The notes under the pieces: generated by a model
Database searches by the model: none
What the model saw: the letters and a program-made list of their open reading frames with translations, nothing else
Told to the model about the DNA's origin: nothing
Shown here: positions 1 to 7,940 of the stretch, piece after piece
Position numbering within the stretch: position 1 is the first letter of the stretch
Layout of the letters: each line of letters opens with the position of its first letter
Source: Candidatus Eisenbacteria bacterium
GTDB lineage: Bacteria; Orphanbacterota; Orphanbacteria; Orphanbacterales; Orphanbacteraceae
NCBI GenBank assembly: GCA_016930695.1
Contig: JAFGGD010000037.1
Coordinates: 1 to 64,000, forward strand
Direction of reading: 5' to 3'
DNA: 64,000 nt
Position numbers and translations under genes: made by a program

Positions 1-35
1 ACGGTCCGGATGCTTCCGCATCCTCCCTCTTCTCG

Positions 36-125
36 CTCGCCGACCCACCTCCGCCCGCCTCGATAAATGCTCGACGGGTTTTTTATCATCTCGACGGAGG
101 CGGGCTCCGGTGGGTGCCCGGCGAG
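36..125. repeat. Long imperfect inverted repeat (hairpin C)
   Basis: Three blocks on the left pair in order with three on the right: 36-42 with 119-125, ACCCACC (43-49) with GGTGGGT (109-115), and GCCCGCCT (53-60) with AGGCGGGC (98-105). Inside these, GATAAA (62-67) can pair with TTTATC (82-87). The loop ends in a run of T. It lies directly before the tandem repeat units at 133-350. It does not contain the CGTAGC core seen in the two ~180-bp palindromes at 20.9 and 56.1 kb, so it may be unrelated, or only the terminator of a gene to the left of the window. Confidence 0.6.
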
Positions 126-132
126 TCGAGAC

Positions 133-350
133 GGCCCCGAGAGGGAGCCCGGCGGCGGAAGGGAGGTCGCCCGTACCGCCCCTTCTCCTCAAAGGATCAC
201 GCCGTCCGTCCGGGGAGGAAGCGGAGAGGATGGCGGGAGAGGGAGAAGCCCTGGCGGCCCCGAGAGGGAACCCGGCGGCGGAAGGGAGGTCGCCCGTACC
301 GCCCCTTCTCCTCAAAGGATCACACCGTCCGTCCGAGGAAGAAGCGGAAG
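133..350. repeat. GC-rich direct repeat, 123-bp period, two units
   Basis: The segment beginning GGCCCCGAGAGGG at 133 recurs at 256 with few differences over about 95 bp, including CCCCTTCTCCTCAAAGGATC and CCGTCCGTCCG. The second unit is incomplete. The same unit occurs again as two copies at 56612-56778. Reading frames run through it, but they look like chance frames in GC-rich DNA because the frame-independent DNA repeat explains them. It lies between hairpin C and the outer-membrane protein gene; no promoter is obvious inside it. Confidence 0.85.
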
Positions 351-498
351 GGAGGGTCGGGGTTGTCCGGTGCCGAAAACGCCGACGAAGGCATATGTGG
401 ACTCTCACGGATCGATTTTCTATTCTGAGGCCGCGGACGTTCTATCGAAACGGGAAGAGGAACGATCAGCGGTGGGTCGATCCGGGAGGCAAGAAAAC

Positions 499-1113
499 GT
501 GAGACGCATTTTTACAGTTTTCACGGCGGCCGCCGCCGCGGCCGGATTGCTGTTCGCCTCGGAGGCGTTCGCGCAGGAGGGGACCATCCAGTCTTTCGTC
601 GATGAATTGGCGGTGGGGAAGGAAGCCCCCTCTCGTTTCGTCGATGTCGGGCTCGGCGCGGCGTGGAACGGAACCTTCCGCGTCGCACACGGCCGCGCGA
701 TCGCGGATCGATTCACCCTCGCCGCTTTCGTCTCTTATACCGACAGCGAGCGGTCCGCCATACGTGACGAGGCGGACGACTGGGAAGCGAAGGCGTTTCT
801 CGGCGGGCTCTCTCTCCGTTTCTACCCCGCGGCGCTCGCGAAAACCTATCGGGGATACTTTCTCTCCCTCGACGCCGCACTCTCCGTGGCGCGGCACACC
901 TATGAACCGGACGACGAGAGCGACACATTCATCTACCCCGCTTTCGATTTTTATCCGGCGGGATATACCGTTCGCCTCTCCGATCGTTTCCGTGTGGACG
1001 CGCTGGCCGGTGTCGGCTACGCGCCCGCCGGAGACCACGTCGAGATCGGCGAACAGGTGAACGACGCGGACGTCTACGCCCTCGCCGACCTCCGGGTTTC
1101 CTATTGGTGGTGA
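499..1113 (+). CDS. Putative small outer-membrane beta-barrel protein
   Basis: A 204-residue exported protein of unknown role. The GTG start at 499 is preceded by GGGAGG about ten bases upstream. It opens with a classical signal peptide: basic MRR, an alanine-rich hydrophobic stretch, and a likely signal peptidase I cut after AFA near residue 25. The mature part has alternating aromatic and polar residues, DxF/TxY-type strands and a C-terminal aromatic ending (VSYWW), as is usual for proteins assembled by BAM in the outer membrane. Length and layout resemble small OmpA/OmpW-like barrels, but no family motif fixes it. The reading frame stays open upstream to 67, but that part runs through direct repeats and is probably not translated. 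Confidence 0.65.
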   Translation: MRRIFTVFTAAAAAAGLLFASEAFAQEGTIQSFVDELAVGKEAPSRFVDVGLGAAWNGTFRVAHGRAIADRFTLAAFVSYTDSERSAIRDEADDWEAKAFLGGLSLRFYPAALAKTYRGYFLSLDAALSVARHTYEPDDESDTFIYPAFDFYPAGYTVRLSDRFRVDALAGVGYAPAGDHVEIGEQVNDADVYALADLRVSYWW

Positions 1114-1146
1114 TCGCAGGAGACCGTTCCCGAATTCCCGGCGCCG

Positions 1147-2124
1147 ATGGAGCGTGACACGATGGAGGAAAAGGACCTGACCTTCGGGCCGGTTCCGAGC
1201 CGGCGCTTGGGCCGCAGCCTGGGAATCAACAACATCCCGCCGAAGATCTGTTCGTACTCCTGCGTTTACTGCCAAGTGGGGAGGACGCGGGATATGCGCG
1301 TGCGGCGGGGAGAGTTCTACCCGCCGGAGGATCTGATCGCCGCGGTGGAGAGGCGGGTGCGCGGGGCGGAGGAGGCGGGCTCGCCGATCGACTACCTTGC
1401 CTTCGTGCCGGACGGGGAGCCGACGCTCGACGTCCATCTCGGCCGCGAGATCGCGGGCCTGAAGAAGCCGGGGCGGCGTGTCGCGGTCATCAGCAACGCC
1501 TCCACGATCGACGACGAGTCGGTCCGCGCGGACCTCGCCCTCGCCGATTGGGTCTCCCTGAAGGTGGACGCCGCGGATCGGAAGGTCTGGCGCATGGTCG
1601 ACCGTCCCCACGGCCGTCTCGACCTCGACGCGATCCTCGACGGGATTCTCGCGTTCCGCCGGCGTTTCCCGGGGGAGTTGGTGACGGAGACGATGCTGGT
1701 GCGCGGCGTGAACGACTCCGAGGAGAACCTCGGCGCGATCGCCGCTTTCCTCGCCGAAGTGAAACCGGAGAAGGCCTACCTTTCCGCGCCGACCCGCCCC
1801 CCGGCGGAGGAGAATGTATTCCCGCCCGGTGAGGCGACCCTTCAGGAGGCCTATCAGATTTTTCGGGAGAAGGTGAGCGGCACGGAGCTTCTCGTCTGCT
1901 ACGAGGGGGACGATTTCGAGGCGGTGCGCGGCTCGGCGGAGGAGGAGCTGCTGGGGATCACCGCCGTTCATCCGATGCGGGAGAACGCGGTCTTCGCGCT
2001 TCTGGACGGAGCGGGGGCGGACAGGGCGATACTGGAATCGATGATCCGGCGTCGCATTCTCGCGAGAATCGAGTACGGCGGGGAGACGTACTACCTGCGG
2101 CGCTTCACGAGGGGGAAGGCGTGA
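1147..2124 (+). CDS. Radical SAM protein (COG0731-like Fe-S oxidoreductase)
   Basis: A 325-residue radical S-adenosylmethionine enzyme. The cluster motif CxxxCxxC is at C35, C39 and C42 (CSYSCVYC), inside the diagnostic GPVPSRRLGRSLGINN context of the COG0731 family, which is distantly related to the tRNA-wyosine enzyme TYW1. The substrate of bacterial members is not firmly known. A C-terminal stretch (about 255-320, HPMREN... to LRRF) looks like an added winged-helix-type domain. An in-frame ATG at 1162 is an equally good start. It points towards the MEMO-like gene on the other strand; no AMMECR1 gene is nearby, so this is not the usual AmmeMemoRadiSam set. Confidence 0.8.
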   Translation: MERDTMEEKDLTFGPVPSRRLGRSLGINNIPPKICSYSCVYCQVGRTRDMRVRRGEFYPPEDLIAAVERRVRGAEEAGSPIDYLAFVPDGEPTLDVHLGREIAGLKKPGRRVAVISNASTIDDESVRADLALADWVSLKVDAADRKVWRMVDRPHGRLDLDAILDGILAFRRRFPGELVTETMLVRGVNDSEENLGAIAAFLAEVKPEKAYLSAPTRPPAEENVFPPGEATLQEAYQIFREKVSGTELLVCYEGDDFEAVRGSAEEELLGITAVHPMRENAVFALLDGAGADRAILESMIRRRILARIEYGGETYYLRRFTRGKA

Positions 2125-2243
2125 TCGAGTGGGAGAGGTGATGAGATAGAACTCCCCCTCTCCGTTCTCCGCCGTGGAAGTATCCTCGGACGATCGACCG
2201 AACGGCGCAATTCACCGTACACCGCCCGCGCGGGGGCGCCGGT

Positions 2244-3476
2244 CTACGCGAAGGCGGCGGCGGCGAAGGTGACCACCGACCCTTCCTCGCCCATCACGGC
2301 GCGATCGTAGCGGAGGAGAGAGCCGCGGGCGCCTTCGCCGAGGGCGAGGAGCGTGAGGTGGATCGGCGCGAAGCCGCATACATGGGTGGTGTTGAGGCCC
2401 GCGGCGAAGCGGTCCGCGAAGGCGGCGGGGTCGCCGGCGAGCGCCGGGGCGAGGAGCTTCCGGTCGTGGATGTCGAGATCCGCCAGCTCCGGCTCGGTCG
2501 GCGCGCGGTCGTGGCCGTAGCGCGGCCCCACGTGGGAGAGATCGGCGCTCGCGACGACGAGCACCCGCCCGTCGTATCCCTCGATCGCCGCGCGGAGCGC
2601 CCCGCCGAGCCTCTCGATCCGCCCGCGCGTCTCTTCCGGCGCGTCGTCGCCGAGGTGGTCCGGCTCGTAGGAGCAGAGAAGAGGCGCGATCCGCGTCCCC
2701 GCGTCGCCGAAAAGCCGCCTCACGAAGAGGCACTGGAACTCCACGGTGTGCTCGGTCCGGTGCGCCGGCTCTTCGTCGAAGAGCCAACCTCCCGCCGCGT
2801 CGTTCACGGCGCGGAGAAAACCCCCGTCCGTCACGGCCGCGCCGAGAGGGGTCTCGAAGTCCTTGGTCGTCGCCGCCGCGAGCGAGGGGAGCGCCCCGTG
2901 ACAGGTGCCGATCACGACGATCAAAGCCGGTGGATCGCCCGTCCCCACCGCCGCCCGCCACGCCGCGCCGTACACCCCGCCGCCGAGACGAAGGTCGATG
3001 TGCGGGGCGACGATCGCCCGGACAATCCCCGCGGGGGGCGCCGTCTCCGGCTCGCCCGCCGACCCGAGGAATCCGTCGGTCCAGCGCTCCCACTCCTCCG
3101 CCTCGCCCGCCACGCCGCCGAGATGAACCGCCGGCCGGAGGCTCGATTCTCGCCACTCCCGCTCCGTCTCCTCGCGCCGCGCGCGGAAGCGCTGGTTGTC
3201 GAGGAAGCCCGCCTCGTCGAGCTGATCGACGAGGCGCTTCAGATCGTCGGTGAAGAGAATGTCGCCGTGGCGCCGCGTGTAGTCGGCCTGGATGTCGAGG
3301 AGGGTGCGCGTCCCGTCGAAGAGGCGGATGATCTCGATGGTCTTCTCGGCGAGGACGGCGGTCCGGTCCGTGTACCCCTCCGGGTCACGAAGCAGCACCG
3401 CCCTGTGCCCCTGAAACGTGGTCGGAATCGCCTCCACCGGCCGGAGCCGCGGCTTCTCGTTTCCCTCGTCCGGCAT
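2244..3476 (-). CDS. MEMO-family protein (AmmeMemoRadiSam system protein B-like)
   Basis: A 410-residue protein with two parts. Residues ~1-120 form a small alpha/beta domain with FDGTRTLLDIQ and DLKRLVDQLDEAGFLD, resembling a PqqD-like or winged-helix peptide-recognition domain. Residues ~140-410 are the MEMO fold, related to class III extradiol dioxygenases: APHIDLRLGG, VVIGTCHG, HRTEHTVEFQ and ADLSHVGPRYG supply the conserved His and Asp residues of the metal pocket. The biochemical role in bacteria is unsettled. The ATG at 3476 has GGGAGGAGG just upstream, and a TTGCGC-17-TACTCT promoter lies at 3510-3538. Longer in-frame extensions upstream lack such signals. Confidence 0.85.
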   Translation of the reverse strand: MPDEGNEKPRLRPVEAIPTTFQGHRAVLLRDPEGYTDRTAVLAEKTIEIIRLFDGTRTLLDIQADYTRRHGDILFTDDLKRLVDQLDEAGFLDNQRFRARREETEREWRESSLRPAVHLGGVAGEAEEWERWTDGFLGSAGEPETAPPAGIVRAIVAPHIDLRLGGGVYGAAWRAAVGTGDPPALIVVIGTCHGALPSLAAATTKDFETPLGAAVTDGGFLRAVNDAAGGWLFDEEPAHRTEHTVEFQCLFVRRLFGDAGTRIAPLLCSYEPDHLGDDAPEETRGRIERLGGALRAAIEGYDGRVLVVASADLSHVGPRYGHDRAPTEPELADLDIHDRKLLAPALAGDPAAFADRFAAGLNTTHVCGFAPIHLTLLALGEGARGSLLRYDRAVMGEEGSVVTFAAAAFA

Positions 3477-3509
3477 CGCGTCCTCCTCCCGCCGTCGAAC
3501 GTTCCTCTC

Positions 3510-3538
3510 AGAGTATGCGGAGAAAGCGCCGCGCGCAA
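3510..3538 (-). promoter_or_regulatory. Predicted sigma70-type promoter of the MEMO-like gene
   Basis: On the minus strand, TTGCGC (3533-3538) and TACTCT (3510-3515) are separated by exactly 17 bases. They lie about 35-60 bases upstream of the ATG at 3476. Confidence 0.45.
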
Positions 3539-3609
3539 GCGGGCGTTCGGACGCCGGCGTGGACCACTCCGTACCGCGCGCCCCGCGCCGCGTGCGCCCA
3601 CGGCGCGCC

Positions 3610-3638
3610 TTGACAGCCCGCCCGGCCGGAGGTAGAAG
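3610..3638 (+). promoter_or_regulatory. Predicted promoter directly abutting the GT-C gene start
   Basis: A consensus TTGACA (3610-3615) is followed after 17 bases by TAGAAG (3633-3638). Transcription would begin at about 3645, which is the A of the ATG, so the message would be leaderless or nearly so. The GGAGG at 3628-3632 may instead be part of the ribosome binding site of a longer transcript. Confidence 0.35.
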
Positions 3639-3644
3639 GGGGAC

Positions 3645-5348
3645 ATGAAGTTCCGGGCGTCCTATCTCCTCGCGTTTCTCCTGCCGGTCGCCGCGATTCT
3701 GCAGCTCACGAGCGCCGCGCGTATGTCGCCGACGGTGGATGAGACGCACTACGTCGGCGTCGGACGCTATCTCTGGGAGACCGGGGACTGGTCGATGAAG
3801 GGGGCGAAACTTCACCCGCCTCTCTCTTATTATTTGAACTCGATCCCGCTCGCCCGCCTCGACGTGCCGGAGGATGTGTGGCGCGCGCCGCATCAGGACG
3901 AACGTGGCCGCCGCCTCTTCGCGCTCGCGCCCGCCGGCCGCGTGGTGAATCTCGCCCGCGCGCCGACGATCCTGATCACCGCGCTTCTTCTCCTCCTCGT
4001 TTTCGTCGAGACGCGCCGCCTTTTCGGCGGGCGCGCCGCCGCGCTCGCCCTATTCCTCGCCGCGCTCGAGCCGAACCTGCTCGCTCACGGTTCTCTCGCC
4101 ACGCAGGACATGGTGCTCACGCTCACCCTCTTTCTCGCCGTCGTTCTCTTTCGGCGCTGTAGGGAGAAACCGGGAGCGGGGAGGCTCCTCCTCGCCGGCG
4201 CGGCGCTCGGCGCGGCGCTCCTCTCCAAGTACACGGGGCTTCTTCTCGTCGGAATTCTTCCCGCCGCGGCGCTTCTCGACCGGGGCGGGAAACGCGCGCT
4301 CGCGGCGCTCCTCCCCCTCGCCGCCGTCGCCCTGATCGTGGTGCACGCCGGCTACCTGCCGCTTCACCTCCGGGCGCCGGAGGAAGCGCCCCGCGCCGGC
4401 ATGGGCGTTCTTCCCGCCCCCTACGCGGAGGGGATCGAGTACCAGCGCGGCGCGAACACCGGCTATCCCGCTTTCTTCTTCGGCCGCGTCTCCGACCGGG
4501 GATGGCGCGCCTACTATCCGGTCGCCTTTCTGGTGAAGACGCCGATCCCCTTCCTCCTTCTCGCCGGCGCCGGCGCGCTCGGGATCCTGCGGAGGCGGGA
4601 TCGCTCCTCCATCGCCTGGCTTCTCCTCCCGCCGCTTCTCCTGGCGCTCTTCTTCGTCCTCGTGAGCCGGATCAACATCGGGCTTCGCTATCTGCTCCCG
4701 GTCTATCCTTTCCTCGCCGTGCTCGGCGGCTCGGCGGCGGCCGGCGCGCTCAAGCGCCGCCGGAAAATCGTCCTCCTCCTCCTCGCCGCGTGGCTCGCGG
4801 CGGGAACGGCGATCGCCTGGCCCCATTATCTTTCGTATTTCAACGAAGCGTGCGGCGGGACGCGCGGCGGATCGCGGATCCTCTCCGACTCCAATCTCGA
4901 TTGGGGGCAGGACCTCCCCGGGCTCGCGCGCTTCCTCGACGAACGGGGCGACCCGGTCGTTTACCTCTCCTACTTCGGAACCGCCGAACCGCACCGATAC
5001 GGCATCCGCTACCGCTGGCTCTCCGGCTGGCTCTATCACCCGCCCCGGGAGATCCTGGAGGGGGGCGCGCGCCTTCGCCCCGATCCGGACTGGGTCGCCG
5101 TGAGCCGCATGGTCCTCCACGGCGTGCGGCTCCCCGACCCGGAGATGTTCCGCTGGCTCGAGAAATACCCGGTGGTGGCGGAGATCGGCGGGTCGATCGT
5201 GGTCTTCGACCTGGGCGGCGACCCGGACGCGCATCTCCGTTTCGCCGACATTTACCGGCGTTCGGCAAGGCGCGACTATATGGAGGAGGAGATGCGCCGC
5301 GTCGCACAGGAGGAAGCGCCGGGGCGGCCGCGGGGGAGAGGGCGATGA
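3645..5348 (+). CDS. GT-C fold membrane glycosyltransferase (ArnT/PMT, family 39-like)
   Basis: A 567-residue integral membrane protein with about ten hydrophobic helices and a soluble C-terminal part from about residue 395. The first loop carries VDETHY (D32-E33), the acidic pair that binds the metal and lipid-linked sugar in GT-C enzymes such as ArnT and protein O-mannosyltransferases. It would transfer a sugar from a polyprenyl-phosphate donor on the outer face of the inner membrane; donor and acceptor are unknown. The C-terminal part holds DSNLDWGQDL, common in bacterial family-39-like proteins of unknown specificity. Its stop overlaps the start of the release-factor-like gene (ATGA), so the two are probably co-translated. 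Confidence 0.8.
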   Translation: MKFRASYLLAFLLPVAAILQLTSAARMSPTVDETHYVGVGRYLWETGDWSMKGAKLHPPLSYYLNSIPLARLDVPEDVWRAPHQDERGRRLFALAPAGRVVNLARAPTILITALLLLLVFVETRRLFGGRAAALALFLAALEPNLLAHGSLATQDMVLTLTLFLAVVLFRRCREKPGAGRLLLAGAALGAALLSKYTGLLLVGILPAAALLDRGGKRALAALLPLAAVALIVVHAGYLPLHLRAPEEAPRAGMGVLPAPYAEGIEYQRGANTGYPAFFFGRVSDRGWRAYYPVAFLVKTPIPFLLLAGAGALGILRRRDRSSIAWLLLPPLLLALFFVLVSRINIGLRYLLPVYPFLAVLGGSAAAGALKRRRKIVLLLLAAWLAAGTAIAWPHYLSYFNEACGGTRGGSRILSDSNLDWGQDLPGLARFLDERGDPVVYLSYFGTAEPHRYGIRYRWLSGWLYHPPREILEGGARLRPDPDWVAVSRMVLHGVRLPDPEMFRWLEKYPVVAEIGGSIVVFDLGGDPDAHLRFADIYRRSARRDYMEEEMRRVAQEEAPGRPRGRGR

Positions 5349-5683
5349 GGCTCGATCCGGACCGGATCCGCCGGGAGACGGTGGAGGAGTTCCTGCGGGT
5401 GCGCGGACCGGGGGGGCAACACCGGAACAAGAGCGAGACCGGCGTCCGCCTCCATCATATCCCCACCGGCGTCATCGTGACCGCCACCGAGAGCCGGTCC
5501 CGCGCGCGAAACCGGAAGGTCGCCTGGCTTCGCCTGCTGGAGAGGCTCGCCGCGCTCTACGCGCGACCCAAGCCGCGTTTCCCGACGCGCCCCTCCGCCT
5601 CTTCGCGGCGCGCCCGCCTGGAGGAGAAGAAACAGCGGTCCCGCGTCAAGCGGAGCCGCCGCCCCCCTTCGAGGGACGAGTGA
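5345..5683 (+). CDS. Class I release-factor-like peptidyl-tRNA hydrolase domain protein
   Basis: A 112-residue protein consisting of the RF-1 catalytic domain alone. GGQ (residues 23-25, in GPGGQHRNKSETGVRL) is the loop that enters the ribosomal peptidyl-transferase centre and drives ester hydrolysis. There are no codon-recognition domains. A basic tail (KKQRSRVKRSRR) resembles that of ArfB/YaeJ, which binds the empty mRNA channel of stalled ribosomes, so a rescue role is likely. It is somewhat shorter than ArfB. Its 3' end overlaps the convergent glycosyltransferase gene by 38 bases. Confidence 0.8.
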   Translation: MRLDPDRIRRETVEEFLRVRGPGGQHRNKSETGVRLHHIPTGVIVTATESRSRARNRKVAWLRLLERLAALYARPKPRFPTRPSASSRRARLEEKKQRSRVKRSRRPPSRDE

Positions 5684-6845
5684 CCGCCGTTCTTCCGCGC
5701 CGATCGCCCGACGCCACTTCTTTATAGACATCAATCGTTTTCGCGGCGACCGCCGACGACGAGAAACGGCGCTCCGCCTCGGCGCGCGCGAAGCGTCCCA
5801 TCCGGCGGGCGAGAGGCGCGTCGCCGGCGATCTCCACGATCCGGCGGGCGAGCGCGTCCGGGTCGCCGTGGGGAACGAGGAAGCCGGACTCCCCGTCCGC
5901 AACGAGGCGGGGAAGGCCGCCGACGGGCGAGGCGATCACCGGGCGGCCGACCGCCATCGCTTCCTGCACCGCGACCGGCGCCGTGTCCTGCCGGGAGACA
6001 AGAACCGTCATCGCGGCGCGGGCGTACTCCTCGGCGAGGCGTTCCGGCGAGAGCCCGCCGAGAAAGTCGACCCGCCCGACGAGGCCGAGCCGCGCGACCC
6101 TCTCGTCCAGGGCGCGCCGGTAGGCGCCGTCCGTGTCGAGCCCCGCGAGCCGCAGCCGGAGCGCGGGCCGCTCCCGCGACGCGATCCGAAACGCGTCGAT
6201 CAGGTTGCGGAGCCCCTTCCGCGGGATGAGGAGGCCGGAGAAGAGAACGCGGTCCGGTTCCGGATCGCCGGTGGTCTCGAAGAAGAGGGGGGCGACCGGG
6301 TTTTCGATCACCCAGGAGCGCGCGTGGGCGAGCGCGTCGCCGTAGTGCTCGCGCACATAGGGGGAGAGGAGGATCACGTTTTGCGCGCGGCGGAGCGCCT
6401 CGCCGACGATCCTGTCCCGAAAGGCGGCGCGGAGGCGTTGCATGGGCGCGCGGGCGAGACGATTTTCCGCTTCGATCAGGCCGTGGATGGTGACCACCGT
6501 CGGGTACCCGCTGTCGAGTGCGCCGAGGGCGAAGGCGTCGGCGCTGTGGGCGTGCACCACGTCGGGGTCGATGCGGCGGATCGCGGCGGCGATGCGGCGG
6601 CGCATCGGCAGGCCGAGGAGGACGTTGCCGAGGAGGCGTGATCCGCCGACGGAATGGATCGTCCGGCCGGGCGCCGGGAAAGTCCCCCGCTCCCAGGCGA
6701 GGGAGGCGACCACCACGTGCAGTTCCACTTCCTCGCGGGCGGCGAGCCCCTCGGCGAGGCGGAGCGTCACCGCTTCCACGCCGCCGAGCAGGCGCGCGGG
6801 GTCGCGGGGGAAAAGGCCGACCATCGCGATCTTCATGCCGCGCAT
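5646..6845 (-). CDS. Family 4 glycosyltransferase
   Basis: A 399-residue cytoplasmic GT-B glycosyltransferase. The N-terminal Rossmann half starts KIAMVGLFPRDPARLLGGVE and includes VVHAHSADAFALGA. The C-terminal half has VLFSGLLIPRKGLRNLIDAF and the nucleotide-sugar EX7E motif in VQEAMAVGRPVIASPVGGLP. Sugar and acceptor cannot be read from sequence. A second ATG nine bases downstream (6836) is an alternative start; neither has a strong Shine-Dalgarno sequence. It follows the unidentified gene at 6870-7817 after 24 bases on the same strand, so the two probably form an operon. Confidence 0.85.
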   Translation of the reverse strand: MRGMKIAMVGLFPRDPARLLGGVEAVTLRLAEGLAAREEVELHVVVASLAWERGTFPAPGRTIHSVGGSRLLGNVLLGLPMRRRIAAAIRRIDPDVVHAHSADAFALGALDSGYPTVVTIHGLIEAENRLARAPMQRLRAAFRDRIVGEALRRAQNVILLSPYVREHYGDALAHARSWVIENPVAPLFFETTGDPEPDRVLFSGLLIPRKGLRNLIDAFRIASRERPALRLRLAGLDTDGAYRRALDERVARLGLVGRVDFLGGLSPERLAEEYARAAMTVLVSRQDTAPVAVQEAMAVGRPVIASPVGGLPRLVADGESGFLVPHGDPDALARRIVEIAGDAPLARRMGRFARAEAERRFSSSAVAAKTIDVYKEVASGDRRGRTAVTRPSKGGGGSA

Positions 6846-6869
6846 CGTATCAAATCGACGGAGGCGTTC

Positions 6870-7817
6870 TCACCTTTTTCCGACGGGAAGGGACGCGGCG
6901 GCGCGGGCGTGGAGGAGGCCGGAGGCTCGGCGGTAAAGACGGCGCGCGCGCCGCAGCTCGCGCGCGAGAGCGAGGCGCCTCTCCGGCGGGCCGGGGTGGA
7001 GCGTCACGGCGGCTCCGAGGCGGCCCGCTTCGCGCCAGGTCGCGGGTGAGGAGGGGTCCGGAAGGAACCGGGCGGCGCGGAGAAGCGCCTTCCCCTCGTC
7101 GCGGAAGGGGACGGCGGATGCGGAAGAGTCGATGAAGTTCGCCGCCCGTTCCAGGTAGAGGGCGAGGCGGATGCGCGCGGCGCCGAAGGCGACCGCGAAA
7201 TCGCGAAGCGGCGCGAGGAGGGCGATTCTCCGGAGCAGACGCTCCGGCGCGTCGTCGAAGCGCGGATCGCCCAGGAGGAGATCCCGCGCCTCGTCCGTCG
7301 ATTCGGGGAGGAGCGCCTCCGCGTCGAGGTCGAGGTCCGCGAGGATGCGGTCGTAGGCGGCGACGCCGGACGCGAACACGCCTCCGCTCGCCGGGCGGTA
7401 CTCTCCCTCGCCGGCCAACGCGGCGCCGCGGAGGAGGGAACGCTCGAAGCGATCGATCCTCTCCCGAAGCGTGTTTTCCGCGCTCCCCTCCACGCGCGCG
7501 ACCGGTCCGATTCCCGGGACGCCTCGACCGTCCTCGCCGCCGGCGATGCGATAACCGAACGATTCGGCGGCGCGCGCCACCGGGTCGCCGGAGCAGGCCG
7601 CCGTCGAGAGAAGGGACCATCGCGGCGCTCCTTCTTCCTTCGCGTGGTGGTGCCAGTAAGCGCGGAAGGAGGCGCCTCCCAGGCCTTCCAGATCGCCGGG
7701 AAGAACCAAAATCCCCTCACGGGCGAGAGCCGCGGCGAGGGCGCGGAAGGCGGGAAAGAGGCGGTCCTCCGCCGGGGCGTCGGCGAGGGAATCTTGCATG
7801 ACGGTTTCGGGGCTCAC
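6870..7817 (-). CDS. Conserved-looking hypothetical protein
   Basis: A 315-residue soluble protein with a GTG start at 7817; ATG at 7799 is an alternative. I do not recognise a family. It is rich in Ala, Arg and Leu and mostly predicted helical. Features include WHHHAKEEGAP near residue 55, a CSGDPVARAAESFGYR stretch near 75, and a long helical C-terminal half with repeated LARELRRARRL-type heptads. No signal peptide or membrane segment is seen. Codon use matches its neighbours. It is probably co-transcribed with the downstream glycosyltransferase, which hints at an envelope or modification role but does not show one. Confidence 0.6.
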   Translation of the reverse strand: MSPETVMQDSLADAPAEDRLFPAFRALAAALAREGILVLPGDLEGLGGASFRAYWHHHAKEEGAPRWSLLSTAACSGDPVARAAESFGYRIAGGEDGRGVPGIGPVARVEGSAENTLRERIDRFERSLLRGAALAGEGEYRPASGGVFASGVAAYDRILADLDLDAEALLPESTDEARDLLLGDPRFDDAPERLLRRIALLAPLRDFAVAFGAARIRLALYLERAANFIDSSASAVPFRDEGKALLRAARFLPDPSSPATWREAGRLGAAVTLHPGPPERRLALARELRRARRLYRRASGLLHARAAASLPVGKR

Positions 7818-7882
7818 GGGTTGACGAGCTTACTCCGAGCGGCGCGGCGAAGCAACGGCGGAGCGCCGGAGGTCCTTTCCGT

Positions 7883-7888
7883 TATACT
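7883..7888 (+). promoter_or_regulatory. Candidate -10 box upstream of the RluA-type gene
   Basis: TATACT (7883-7888) stands 52 bases before the ATG at 7941 in the divergent region between the two genes. The hexamer 17 bases upstream (GGAGCG, 7860-7865) is a poor -35 box, so only the -10 element is convincing. Confidence 0.3.
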
Positions 7889-7940
7889 GAGCGGGCGCGC
7901 CGCGTCGCCGGGTGGGCGGCCGCCGCGCGGGAGCGCCGCC

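Noticed and set aside
67-498. In-frame extension upstream of the outer-membrane protein gene
   Set aside because: It runs through DNA repeats in more than one open frame, has no ribosome site at 67, and would place the clear signal peptide at residue 145.
466-1971. A 501-residue minus-strand frame across the first two genes
   Set aside because: It is antisense to a signal-peptide protein and a radical SAM enzyme with intact motifs; no start signal or domain.
1147-3476. Radical SAM plus MEMO genes as a complete AmmeMemoRadiSam system
   Set aside because: The radical SAM protein belongs to the COG0731 group, the genes are convergent, and AMMECR1 is missing.
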